Assembly (NCBI GenBank): GCA_002337925.1
Contig: DDHB01000079.1
Span: 15,824 to 30,200 of the forward strand
Length of the DNA: 14,377 nucleotides
Origin: Sporomusaceae bacterium UBA1887
Lineage (GTDB): Bacteria; Bacillota; Negativicutes; Sporomusales; DSM-15969
Reading direction: 5' to 3'
Shown here piece after piece: positions 5,603 to 13,488 of this stretch; the first letter of the stretch is position 1; each line of letters opens with the position of its first letter. Position numbers and translations under genes: made by a program. Under the pieces are notes generated by a model that was not told the origin of the DNA, did not search any database, and saw only the letters and a list, made by a program, of their open reading frames with translations.

Positions 5603-7645
5603 TCACTGCATCAGTGATCCTACATCCAGAATAAGTGCCACTTGACCATTTCCTAAAATAGTTGCACCGGCGATCACTTTAATGCCGGCAAGCAGTTTGC
5701 CTAGCGATTTAATAACTATCTCTTGTTGACCTATTAAAGTATCAACGATAATGCCGGCCCGTTGGTCACCCATATGAACAATTACCACAAATAGATCATC
5801 CTGTTCCTCTTCAGAAGCTTCTGGGACATTAAGAACATTAGAAAGTCGGACAATCGGAATGATCTGACCGCGAAGCAAAATGACTTCCTGACTCTGGATT
5901 GTTTTTATATCTTCATATTTAATATTAATAGTGCTGTCAATTGAGCCTAACGGAATAGCATAGATTTCTTCACAAACTTTAACAAGCAATGCCTGAATAA
6001 TTGCCAGTGTTAACGGAAGCCTAATTTTAAACTTACTGCCTTCATTAATCTTCGTTTCTACATCCACCATGCCGCCCAGAGACTCGATCTTTGTTTTTAC
6101 GGCATCCATTCCAACGCCTCGGCCTGAGACATCGGTAACGGTGTCTGCTGTAGAAAAGCCAGCAGCAAATACTAACCGCACCGCCTCGGCAGCATCCATC
6201 TTTTCTGCTTCGCTTTGTGTGATAACACCTTTTTGAACAGCTTTTTGTTTGATGATATCCGGATTAATTCCTTTGCCATCATCTTCGACAACAATAATAA
6301 CATTATTGCCCTCATGGCGGGCGATCAGGCGAATTTCACCAATAGGCGCTTTTCCCTTAGCTTGTCTATCAGCAGGAGATTCAACACCATGATCAATTGC
6401 ATTACGCAGTAAATGTACCAGAGGATCACCGATTTCATCTATTACGGTCCGGTCAAGTTCCGTCTCCTCACCTTGAATAATAAGGTTGACTTCCTTATTT
6501 AAATCACGGGATAGATCACGGACCATGCGGGGAAATCGATTAAAGACCTGCCCTACTGGGACCATTCTAACCTTCATAACTACTGCCTGCAGATCAGTCG
6601 TAACCCGGTCCATTTGCTCAATCGTTTCTACTAAATCTGTTAACCGGTGGGTTAAACCAATTTGCTCCAAGCGAGTTTTATTAATAACTAATTCGCCAAC
6701 AAGGTTTAAGAGTGTATCCAGTTTATCGATATCAACCCTGACGGATTGCCCGCCTTTTAGCTTTTTATCGATGGTTGTAACCGCATTAGCAGGTTGCTGC
6801 TTTTCCTTTTCATCTGTCTTGTCCAAAGCCGCTGCTTTGACAGCCACTGAAGGAGCTGCAGCCATTTGCTCAGCTGCAAGCTGCACTTTTGCTGGTAAGG
6901 AGCAAGGCAACACAGTAACTTTATCAATCTCTGATATAGACAGCAATGTTTGTTCCAATTTCTCAGGTTCTGTTCCGCTTACTGCAACAACTTGGAAGCT
7001 ATGCTCAAAATTTTCTTTTTCCAATTCTTCTGTTGGAGGAATACTTTTGATGACATCACCTAATTCCTCTAGTGCATTCATCACCATATACGCTCTTGCT
7101 GACTTTAGCAGGCAGCCTGGCCGAAGTGAAACCTGTATTTCATATGCGCCCATCCCTTGATTCTGGGCAGCTTGGATAATTTTAGTTTCTGTGTCGCTAA
7201 AGCTGATAGTGCTCGCTGCAATAGACTTAGCTGTTGACGATACCGCAGCCGGTGAAGCCGCTGCATCTCCTTTAGCTAAAGCAGTAATTTTACTTAGCAG
7301 CGCTTTTATATCGATTTCAGTATCACTATTGCTAGCAACCTTTTCCACTAACTGCTCTAACGTATCGATACATTTAAACAATGTATTCAATATATCTTCA
7401 TTTGCTGTTAGTTGGGATTTACGTAAGAGATCTAAAATGTTCTCCATTTCATGTGTCAATTCAGCTATTGTTGTAAATCCCATTGTTGCTGACATACCCT
7501 TGATGGTATGAGCACTGCGAAAAATCTCATCTAACAACTGCAAATTACTTGGCTCATGTTCCAAATCCAACACACAACGGTTGAGGGTTTGCAAATGTTC
7601 GCGGGATTCTTCTAGAAACATTCCCATATATTGGTTGATATCCAT
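5603..7645 (-). CDS. cheA: Chemotaxis histidine kinase CheA
   Basis: CheA is the receptor-controlled kinase that phosphorylates CheY and CheB. The 680-residue protein has all five domains. The HPt domain P1 is at about 1-105, with phosphorylated H46 in RSAHTIKG. The ferredoxin-like P2 response-regulator docking domain is at about 150-250. Dimerisation domain P3 is at about 300-360 (VRVDIDKLDTLLNLVGELVI). The ATPase P4 is at about 365-540, with N box HLLRNAIDHGVE, G1 VEDDGKGI and G2 GRGVGMDAV. The CheW-like P5 domain is at about 545-680. An Ala/Ser/Lys-rich linker joins P1 to P2, and another joins P2 to P3. The ATG at 7645 has GGGAGGG six bases upstream. I see no truncation. It lies between cheB (17 nt upstream) and cheW. 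Confidence 0.98.
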   Translation of the reverse strand: MDINQYMGMFLEESREHLQTLNRCVLDLEHEPSNLQLLDEIFRSAHTIKGMSATMGFTTIAELTHEMENILDLLRKSQLTANEDILNTLFKCIDTLEQLVEKVASNSDTEIDIKALLSKITALAKGDAAASPAAVSSTAKSIAASTISFSDTETKIIQAAQNQGMGAYEIQVSLRPGCLLKSARAYMVMNALEELGDVIKSIPPTEELEKENFEHSFQVVAVSGTEPEKLEQTLLSISEIDKVTVLPCSLPAKVQLAAEQMAAAPSVAVKAAALDKTDEKEKQQPANAVTTIDKKLKGGQSVRVDIDKLDTLLNLVGELVINKTRLEQIGLTHRLTDLVETIEQMDRVTTDLQAVVMKVRMVPVGQVFNRFPRMVRDLSRDLNKEVNLIIQGEETELDRTVIDEIGDPLVHLLRNAIDHGVESPADRQAKGKAPIGEIRLIARHEGNNVIIVVEDDGKGINPDIIKQKAVQKGVITQSEAEKMDAAEAVRLVFAAGFSTADTVTDVSGRGVGMDAVKTKIESLGGMVDVETKINEGSKFKIRLPLTLAIIQALLVKVCEEIYAIPLGSIDSTINIKYEDIKTIQSQEVILLRGQIIPIVRLSNVLNVPEASEEEQDDLFVVIVHMGDQRAGIIVDTLIGQQEIVIKSLGKLLAGIKVIAGATILGNGQVALILDVGSLMQ

Positions 7646-7662
7646 GAAATACCCTCCCTATG

Positions 7663-8712
7663 CTATTTTTTTACTGCCTTTACTATCTCTTCCGCGACAT
7701 TCGGAAGTGGCACTATCCGGTCTACTATATTTAACTCTATCGCTGATTTTGGCATACCGTAAACGACAGCAGTTGTTTGATCTTCAGCGATAGTATGACC
7801 GCGCTGTTTTTTTATAGCCTGCATTCCTTTTGAGCCGTCATGTCCCATACCGGTAAGGATAACACCGATAGCTCGGGAACCGTAGATTTTGGCAACTGAT
7901 TCCATCATAGGATCTACTGCAGGCCGATGACCGCCAACAGGCGGGGTCTGATTAAGCTTAATCACGGTTTTACTACCTTCACGCTCCAGCAGCATATGAT
8001 AGTCACCAGGCGCGATAAAAACCATTCCCGGACGTACAACATCATTATGCTCTGCCTCTTTAACAGTTAGTGAAGATAAGGAATTCAAACGCTCTGACAG
8101 GGATTTTGTAAATCCAGGCGGCATATGCTGGACAATTACCACTCCACAAGGCAAATTGCCGGGTAACCGTACAAGAACTTCCTGCAAAGCCCGGGGTCCG
8201 CCCGTAGATGTGCCAATAGCAATAATTTGTTCTTCATTATTACTTATTCCAACCTGACCCGCTGCCGGAAAAGATGGTAAAAGCGAAGGCTGAGACTTAG
8301 GTTTTATGAGTTGAGTAACATTGGCCTTTACAGCAGCTCTTGCTTTTTCAAGAATTTCACTGCGTATTTCATTAATACTGGAAATAGATCCCGATGTTTT
8401 TGCTACAAAATCTACTGCACCCAAGGCCAGCGCCTGCATAGTAGCCTCGGCTCCGGCACGAGTCAGACTGCTTACCATTAATACCGGCGTAGGGATTTCT
8501 TTCATAATTTGTTCTAATGCCTTAATGCCATCCATAATTGGCATTTCAACATCCAGCGTAATTAAATCTGGCTTAAGCCTCTTTATTTTATCAAGTGCAT
8601 CTTTCCCATTACGTGCTGTATCCATCACTCTAAAATCAGATTCAGCAGCAAACAGATCAGATAACAGTTTACGCATGAATGCAGAATCATCAACAACTAC
8701 CACATTTATCAT
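7663..8712 (-). CDS. cheB: Chemoreceptor glutamate methylesterase/glutamine deamidase CheB
   Basis: CheB removes methyl groups from receptor glutamates, resetting receptor activity after phosphorylation by CheA. The 349-residue protein has an N-terminal receiver domain (about 1-120), with acidic D8/D9, phospho-acceptor D54 in LITLDVEMP and Lys K105. A linker of about 40 residues leads to the methylesterase domain (about 160-349), which carries S169 in GTSTGG, H196 in VQHMPPGFT and D292 in TGMGHDG, the catalytic triad of the family. The ATG at 8712 has only a weak ribosome site (GGTGA, 9 nt upstream). It follows the PilZ gene after 22 nt and precedes cheA. No cheR methyltransferase is seen in the window, so it must be elsewhere. 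Confidence 0.97.
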   Translation of the reverse strand: MINVVVVDDSAFMRKLLSDLFAAESDFRVMDTARNGKDALDKIKRLKPDLITLDVEMPIMDGIKALEQIMKEIPTPVLMVSSLTRAGAEATMQALALGAVDFVAKTSGSISSINEIRSEILEKARAAVKANVTQLIKPKSQPSLLPSFPAAGQVGISNNEEQIIAIGTSTGGPRALQEVLVRLPGNLPCGVVIVQHMPPGFTKSLSERLNSLSSLTVKEAEHNDVVRPGMVFIAPGDYHMLLEREGSKTVIKLNQTPPVGGHRPAVDPMMESVAKIYGSRAIGVILTGMGHDGSKGMQAIKKQRGHTIAEDQTTAVVYGMPKSAIELNIVDRIVPLPNVAEEIVKAVKK

Positions 8713-8734
8713 GTCATTGCTTCACCATCCTAAA

Positions 8735-9397
8735 CTAAACCCCTTTTTGACGCTGTTCCAATTGTTTTTTAAATATGTATTTAATCAATTTACTGCGATC
8801 TCTTTCTTGTACTTCGAGAAATTTAATACCAACCCAAAAAACCGGATTCTCTTGCTGAGGCTGTTCAACACGTACGACTTCCCCTATTGCCACAATAATG
8901 CCGCCTTCAGGGATGTCAATAACGAGCTGTCCTTTTGCCCCAATTTCAAATGGCTGACGTGTAACGAGCTGAAGTCCTCCACCGCTAATATCTTTTGTTT
9001 GAACGTTAAAGGTTGGGTTATCGGCAGAAATTTCAGGATCATTATTTGCCAGTGGCAATATTAGCTTAAATTGAACCGGAATCATGGCGGAAGTACGCAC
9101 AAAGGACCTTAGCTGCACCTTCTTTAATTCAACCGGCAAGGATACTACCCATACGGGAATTGGATGAATGTTTTTTCTAAGCAGCTTTGAAATAAACTGA
9201 TAAACAATCCCGTCTATAATTAATTGCCCTGTAAAAGATTGACCCTGGGCGAGCATCACAGGATACCCCTTACTCATAGGCATAGCAATAACCAATTCGT
9301 CGGCAGCGATTTCTTCAATGCGGCTGCCATACTGCTCATCTACATTCAGTTTTATCTTTAATCTCTGATTAACTTTAAAAATATTATGGGAAATGAT
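8735..9397 (-). CDS. YcgR-type PilZ domain protein (c-di-GMP receptor) with apparent AUC/AUU start
   Basis: PilZ proteins of the YcgR type bind cyclic di-GMP and slow or alter flagellar rotation. The C-terminal half has the two ligand motifs, RSFVR (RxxxR) and DISGGG (D/NxSxxG), in a beta-barrel context. The N-terminal half resembles the YcgR accessory domain, with FKVNQRLKIKLNVDEQYGSR directly followed by IEEIAADELVIAMPMSKG. This homologous part runs upstream of the first recognised start (TTG at 9295) in an open frame to a TAG at 9412-9410, yet it contains no ATG, GTG or TTG. The G-rich AGGGGGACGGG at 9412-9402 is the only good ribosome site. It points to ATC (9397-9395) or ATT (9394-9392), giving about 220 residues. 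In-frame CTG (9349-9347) is a poorer option. Product call is firm, start is inferred. Confidence 0.87.
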   Translation of the reverse strand: MISHNIFKVNQRLKIKLNVDEQYGSRIEEIAADELVIAMPMSKGYPVMLAQGQSFTGQLIIDGIVYQFISKLLRKNIHPIPVWVVSLPVELKKVQLRSFVRTSAMIPVQFKLILPLANNDPEISADNPTFNVQTKDISGGGLQLVTRQPFEIGAKGQLVIDIPEGGIIVAIGEVVRVEQPQQENPVFWVGIKFLEVQERDRSKLIKYIFKKQLEQRQKGV

Positions 9398-9401
9398 AGT
9401 C

Positions 9402-9412
9402 CCGTCCCCCTA
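9402..9412 (-). promoter_or_regulatory. Ribosome binding site pointing at a non-canonical start codon
   Basis: AGGGGGACGGG lies 12 nt after the flhG stop. On the transcript it precedes the in-frame codons ACT, ATC and ATT of the PilZ gene by the usual 5 to 10 nt. GGGA (9403-9400) and TCCC (9391-9388) could also pair as a 4-bp stem whose 8-nt loop holds the two candidate start codons. No ATG, GTG or TTG lies in frame within 100 nt downstream, so the site argues for initiation at ATC or ATT. Confidence 0.5.
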
Positions 9413-9423
9413 GCGATTCAGTA

Positions 9424-10314
9424 TCACCACATCATTTCTAAGAACTTATTAAAAAATCCTCTAATTCCCTTAGATTGCGGTATATTTTCTCCATATATAA
9501 GCCGCTGAGCGATATGCTCTATACAACGAGTACAGATAGTGTTAGGAAATTGTATTAGAACGGGAGTTTGATTCTTGACTGCTTTGATCATATTGCGATC
9601 TTCATATACAAATCCAAGACTGGTGATGGGTACTCCCAAAAAACGTAAAGAGACTTTTATTAATTTATCAACTACCATCTGCCCTTCATCTATTTCAACA
9701 ACACGGTTCACAACCAGCCGCAAGGGTGCTGTACCAGCGTGCCCGGCATAAGCCTTCATCATTGCGTATGCATCTGTAATAGCAGTCGGTTCCGGAGTCG
9801 TAATAATAATAACTTCATCTGCTGCGATAACAAAATTTAACACATTGCGGCTTAATCCAGCCCCGGTATCAATAAGAATGATATCTGCCCATTTATCGCA
9901 TTGTGTAATCTGACTAATGATATGCTGAAGCTGCATTTGATTCAGGTTGGCCAGATGATAAATACCCGATCCGCCAGACATATATTTTATGCCTTGCGGA
10001 CCATCGGCAATAACATCTTGAAGGTCTACACCATCCTGCAGCAAATGCAACACACTGTATTTCGGAGAAGAACCTAAGACAACATCAACATTAGCCATAC
10101 CCAAGTCCGCGTCAATGACAAGTACCTTTTGCCCTAATGAAGCCAACGCTAAAGCCAGATTAACAGTAAAGTTAGTCTTACCGACTCCCCCCTTACCGCT
10201 TGTTACCGTAATAACCCGGGCCCTCGATTCAGTTTGCTGCTTAATAATTGCACTTTTCGGTTGATTTTGAGTGCTTTGTACCATTTGTCTCAATTTCTCT
10301 GCTTGATCGTGCAT
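9424..10314 (-). CDS. flhG: Flagellar number regulator FlhG (MinD/ParA-family ATPase, YlxH)
   Basis: FlhG is a membrane-cycling ATPase that works with FlhF to set flagellar number and pattern. The 296-residue protein starts with DQAEKLR (residues 3-9), the DQAxxLR motif known to stimulate FlhF GTPase activity. The deviant Walker A GKGGVGKT (40-47) follows, with a Walker A' block DADLGMANVD (68-77) and a central IDTGAG. The C-terminal amphipathic stretch GFFNKFLEMMW fits a MinD-like membrane-targeting helix. The ATG at 10314 is 2 nt after the flhF stop, so the two partners are probably translated together. Four Cys, including CTRC near residue 265, are present; their role is unknown. Confidence 0.96.
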   Translation of the reverse strand: MHDQAEKLRQMVQSTQNQPKSAIIKQQTESRARVITVTSGKGGVGKTNFTVNLALALASLGQKVLVIDADLGMANVDVVLGSSPKYSVLHLLQDGVDLQDVIADGPQGIKYMSGGSGIYHLANLNQMQLQHIISQITQCDKWADIILIDTGAGLSRNVLNFVIAADEVIIITTPEPTAITDAYAMMKAYAGHAGTAPLRLVVNRVVEIDEGQMVVDKLIKVSLRFLGVPITSLGFVYEDRNMIKAVKNQTPVLIQFPNTICTRCIEHIAQRLIYGENIPQSKGIRGFFNKFLEMMW

Positions 10315-10316
10315 TG

Positions 10317-11405
10317 TTAATCCCTCAGAATCAAATTTGCCAGTTTATGCGCATTCGCCAGTTCAATATCATCGGGAACATTTTGTCCTGTAGTGACATA
10401 CGACAAAGCCGTAGGAAATTGATATAAAAGATTCAAGACTGTTCCTAAATATCCCGCTTCATCAACCTTGGTCAGCAAAAATTTTTGCGGAGAACAGACA
10501 CTGAACTTTTTTACAATTTCCAGCAGATCGCTGTATTTTGTCGTTGCACTTAAAACAAGATGTGTCTCTATATAAGGATCAACTGCCAATAATGACTGCA
10601 ATTCAGCTAGTTGATACTGACTTTTAGGACTTCTGCCTGCAGTATCAATTAAGACCAGATTTTTATCGCGATGCCGGTACAAAGCTGCTTTTAGTTCATC
10701 AGGCGAGTAGACGATATCAATTGGAACTCCAATTATGTCGCTATACGTTTTCAATTGTTCAACCGCGGCAATACGATAGGTATCGGCAGTAATCAGAGCA
10801 ACCCGCTGTCCTTCTTTAATCGCAAAGTTTGCTGCCAGCTTCGCGATGGTTGTCGTCTTGCCGACACCGGTAGGCCCAATAAGCGCAACAGTTTTACAGC
10901 CTGACGCAGGTATCGTTATACCATCAATCCGCTGCAAATAGTTTGTAATTCGGTCTACCAGCAACTTGCGGGTAATTCCTTGGTCACTGCCGATGATAGT
11001 TGTATCATTTGGCAGTCCGCGAATCAAGTTTGCAGCAATTTCAGCATCCACATCATTTTTTATTAACAACTCAAATAAGGGGGATGCTTGTTTTTCTGAC
11101 TGTGGTATTTTAGACAAGACTTGCTCCAGCATCTTACGCATATTAGCCAGTTCAATTTGTACAACCGCCGCTTTTGTTTCTTCTTCCTTGCTTATTCGCT
11201 GAGGAGGAAGAGGTTTTTCAACCGCAACCGCTACGGGAGTTTCAACAGCAGCCATTACTTCAACCATTTCTTTGGCAAAAAAACCTAAAATACCACCTTT
11301 TTTAAAACGCCGTGTATGAAGTATTACGGCATCCCGGCCTAAGTCACTTTTTACCTGTGCCACAGCATCTTGCATGGTAGCTGCTGTAAAATACTTAACC
11401 TTCAT
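10317..11405 (-). CDS. flhF: Flagellar placement GTPase FlhF (SRP family)
   Basis: FlhF is an SRP-type GTPase that marks where flagella are assembled. The 362-residue protein has a basic, variable N-terminal (B) domain of about 100 residues, an N domain (about 105-165) and a G domain with GPTGVGKT (177-184), DTYR (208-211), DTAGR (254-258) and TKVDE (312-316). These are the family's GTP-binding elements. It lies between flhA and flhG, as in most bacteria. The ATG at 11405 begins one base after the flhA stop. Its ribosome site is weak (GGTGA), which fits translational coupling to flhA. Confidence 0.97.
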   Translation of the reverse strand: MKVKYFTAATMQDAVAQVKSDLGRDAVILHTRRFKKGGILGFFAKEMVEVMAAVETPVAVAVEKPLPPQRISKEEETKAAVVQIELANMRKMLEQVLSKIPQSEKQASPLFELLIKNDVDAEIAANLIRGLPNDTTIIGSDQGITRKLLVDRITNYLQRIDGITIPASGCKTVALIGPTGVGKTTTIAKLAANFAIKEGQRVALITADTYRIAAVEQLKTYSDIIGVPIDIVYSPDELKAALYRHRDKNLVLIDTAGRSPKSQYQLAELQSLLAVDPYIETHLVLSATTKYSDLLEIVKKFSVCSPQKFLLTKVDEAGYLGTVLNLLYQFPTALSYVTTGQNVPDDIELANAHKLANLILRD

Positions 11406-11406
11406 A

Positions 11407-13470
11407 TTATAACTTCACCATCCCTAATGCCTGCACTTCAATTTTTGGTTCTATTTCAGCATAGGAAAGTACGGTAAGATTAGGCGCAACACGTTCCGTT
11501 AATTTGCGGAAATGCATCCGCACTGCCGGGCTGGTTAAGACCAAGGGCTGATAACCCAGATTAGTCAACTTAGGCAATTCGCTGCTAAGACTGGCAACAA
11601 TGGCCTGCATGACCTGCGGTTCAAGAGCGACATAGGAGCCCTGCTCAGTACGCTGTACCGCTCCATTAATTGTATTTTCCAACTGCGGATCTACTGTAAG
11701 ACAAGTAAGCGTATTATTTTGCACATGCTGCTTGGATATTTGACGTGATAAAGCATGTCGCACGTACTCAGTCAATAGTTCCGTATCTTTTGTTAATGAT
11801 CCATAATCGCCTAAAGTTTCCATAATTGTAACCATATCGCGAATGGATACGCGTTCACGCAGCAAGTTAGCCAATACTTTTTGAATATCGCCTAGTGACA
11901 ACAAAGATGGTACCACTTCATCAACGACAGCCGGATTGTTTTGTTTTACTGCATCAACTAAAGTCTGCACTTCCTGGCGTCCAAGAATTTCATCAGCATG
12001 TGACTTAATGACTTCAGTTAAATGAGTAGCAAGAACTGACACTGGATCAACAACTGTATACCCGCTTAACTCTGCCTGCTCGCGCAGAGACTCTTGAATC
12101 CATAATGCTGGTAAGCCAAAAGCGGGCTCTACTGTTGCAATCCCTTGTATTTCGTCAAAAACAGTACCGGGATTCATTGCCATATAGTGATCAAGCATTA
12201 ATTCGCCTTTGGCAATCTCCACCCCGCGTAATTTGATCACATATATGTTTGGTTTTAGCTGAATGTTATCCCGAATCCGAATCGTCGGAACAATCAAGCC
12301 CAGTTCCAAAGCGCATTGCCGCCGGATCATAACAACACGGTCTAGCAAGTCACCACCTTGGCTTACATCTACAATTGGAATTAGGCTATAGCCGATTTCC
12401 AATTCCATGGGATCAACCTGCAGCAGTGCAACAATATTCTCCGGTTTGCGCACCTCTTCCATTTCCTTTTGTTCCAACTGATTTACTTGTTCGTCCGCCT
12501 GGCTTTGTGCTGTTTTTTTTAGTACATAGCCAATGCCGATTCCAGAAAGACCTAGCACAAAGAAAGGAAATCCAGGCAACCCCGGCACCAATCCCAGCAA
12601 TAGTAATACACCGCCAGCAATAAAAAACATGCGCGGATTAGTCAGTATTTGTGTTGCTATATCATGTCCCAAATTCGATTCAGAGGCTGCCCTAGTTACC
12701 ATTAAGCCGGTAGCAGTAGAAATTAGCAGCGCAGGTATCTGATTGACCAAACCTTCACCTACTGTCAATAGCGTATAGGCCTGAAGTGCTTGTGTCAGTT
12801 CCATATTGCGCTGTACCATACCAATAATAAAGCCACCGACAATATTGATGATAATTATAATAATGGCGGCTATTGCATCCCCTTTGACAAACTTACTGGC
12901 ACCATCCATTGCCCCGTAGAAATCCGCTTCCCGTTGTATCTTTTTACGTCTTAGCCGGGCATCTGAATCTGAAATTAATCCGGCATTCAAGTCCGCATCA
13001 ATACTCATTTGTTTGCCCGGCATAGCATCCAGAGTAAAGCGAGCGGCAACTTCCGCTACCCGTTCGGCGCCTTTGGTAATAACAATAAACTGAATAATAA
13101 TCAAAATAACAAAGACGATAAAGCCAACCACGGCATTACCGCCAACTACGAAATTTCCGAAGGCGGTAATTACCTCGCCGGCATAGCCTTCTAATAAGAT
13201 TAAGCGGGTCGATGAAACATTCAGTGCTAGGCGGAATAACGTTGTAATAAGTAACAGCGACGGAAAAACGGAAAAATCCAGTGGCTCTGTATTATAAATT
13301 GCCACCATTACAATAATCAATGAAAATGTTATGTTAAATGACAAGAAAAGATCCAGTAAAAAAGTCGGTAATGGAATAATCATCATTACCACAATAGTAA
13401 TGATGGCAACGGCTACTAATATATCACTATATTTCAAAAGACTGCTAAATGCGGGTGTACGAGTAGCCAT
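11407..13470 (-). CDS. flhA: Flagellar type III export gate protein FlhA
   Basis: FlhA is the large membrane component of the flagellar type III export apparatus. It has a membrane half that takes part in proton-driven export and a cytoplasmic domain that docks chaperone-substrate complexes. The 687-residue protein has about eight membrane helices within residues 15-330, the FHIPEP-type block RLALNVSSTRLIL (80-92) and the cytoplasmic loop MPGKQMSIDADLNAG followed by EADFYGAMDGASKFVKGDAI (181-200). A soluble C-terminal domain follows from about 340. The ATG at 13470 has AAGGAGAG about 7 nt upstream. The length is typical and no anomaly is visible. It follows flhB by 18 nt and precedes flhF by one base. 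Confidence 0.98.
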   Translation of the reverse strand: MATRTPAFSSLLKYSDILVAVAIITIVVMMIIPLPTFLLDLFLSFNITFSLIIVMVAIYNTEPLDFSVFPSLLLITTLFRLALNVSSTRLILLEGYAGEVITAFGNFVVGGNAVVGFIVFVILIIIQFIVITKGAERVAEVAARFTLDAMPGKQMSIDADLNAGLISDSDARLRRKKIQREADFYGAMDGASKFVKGDAIAAIIIIIINIVGGFIIGMVQRNMELTQALQAYTLLTVGEGLVNQIPALLISTATGLMVTRAASESNLGHDIATQILTNPRMFFIAGGVLLLLGLVPGLPGFPFFVLGLSGIGIGYVLKKTAQSQADEQVNQLEQKEMEEVRKPENIVALLQVDPMELEIGYSLIPIVDVSQGGDLLDRVVMIRRQCALELGLIVPTIRIRDNIQLKPNIYVIKLRGVEIAKGELMLDHYMAMNPGTVFDEIQGIATVEPAFGLPALWIQESLREQAELSGYTVVDPVSVLATHLTEVIKSHADEILGRQEVQTLVDAVKQNNPAVVDEVVPSLLSLGDIQKVLANLLRERVSIRDMVTIMETLGDYGSLTKDTELLTEYVRHALSRQISKQHVQNNTLTCLTVDPQLENTINGAVQRTEQGSYVALEPQVMQAIVASLSSELPKLTNLGYQPLVLTSPAVRMHFRKLTERVAPNLTVLSYAEIEPKIEVQALGMVKL

Positions 13471-13488
13471 AATAACTCTCTCCTTCTA

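Noticed and set aside
5589..5606. Longer CheW from GTG at 5606
   Set aside because: It overlaps the cheA stop and contains the GAGGGAGG ribosome site that serves the GTG at 5588.
6486..7160. 224-codon plus-strand ORF opposite cheA
   Set aside because: It is fully inside cheA, which is intact with all domains. The translation is Ser/Thr/Cys-rich without any motif, as expected for an antisense shadow.
8321..9064. 247-codon plus-strand ORF across cheB and the PilZ gene
   Set aside because: It spans two well-supported minus-strand genes and has no recognisable domain or ribosome site, so it is treated as a shadow.
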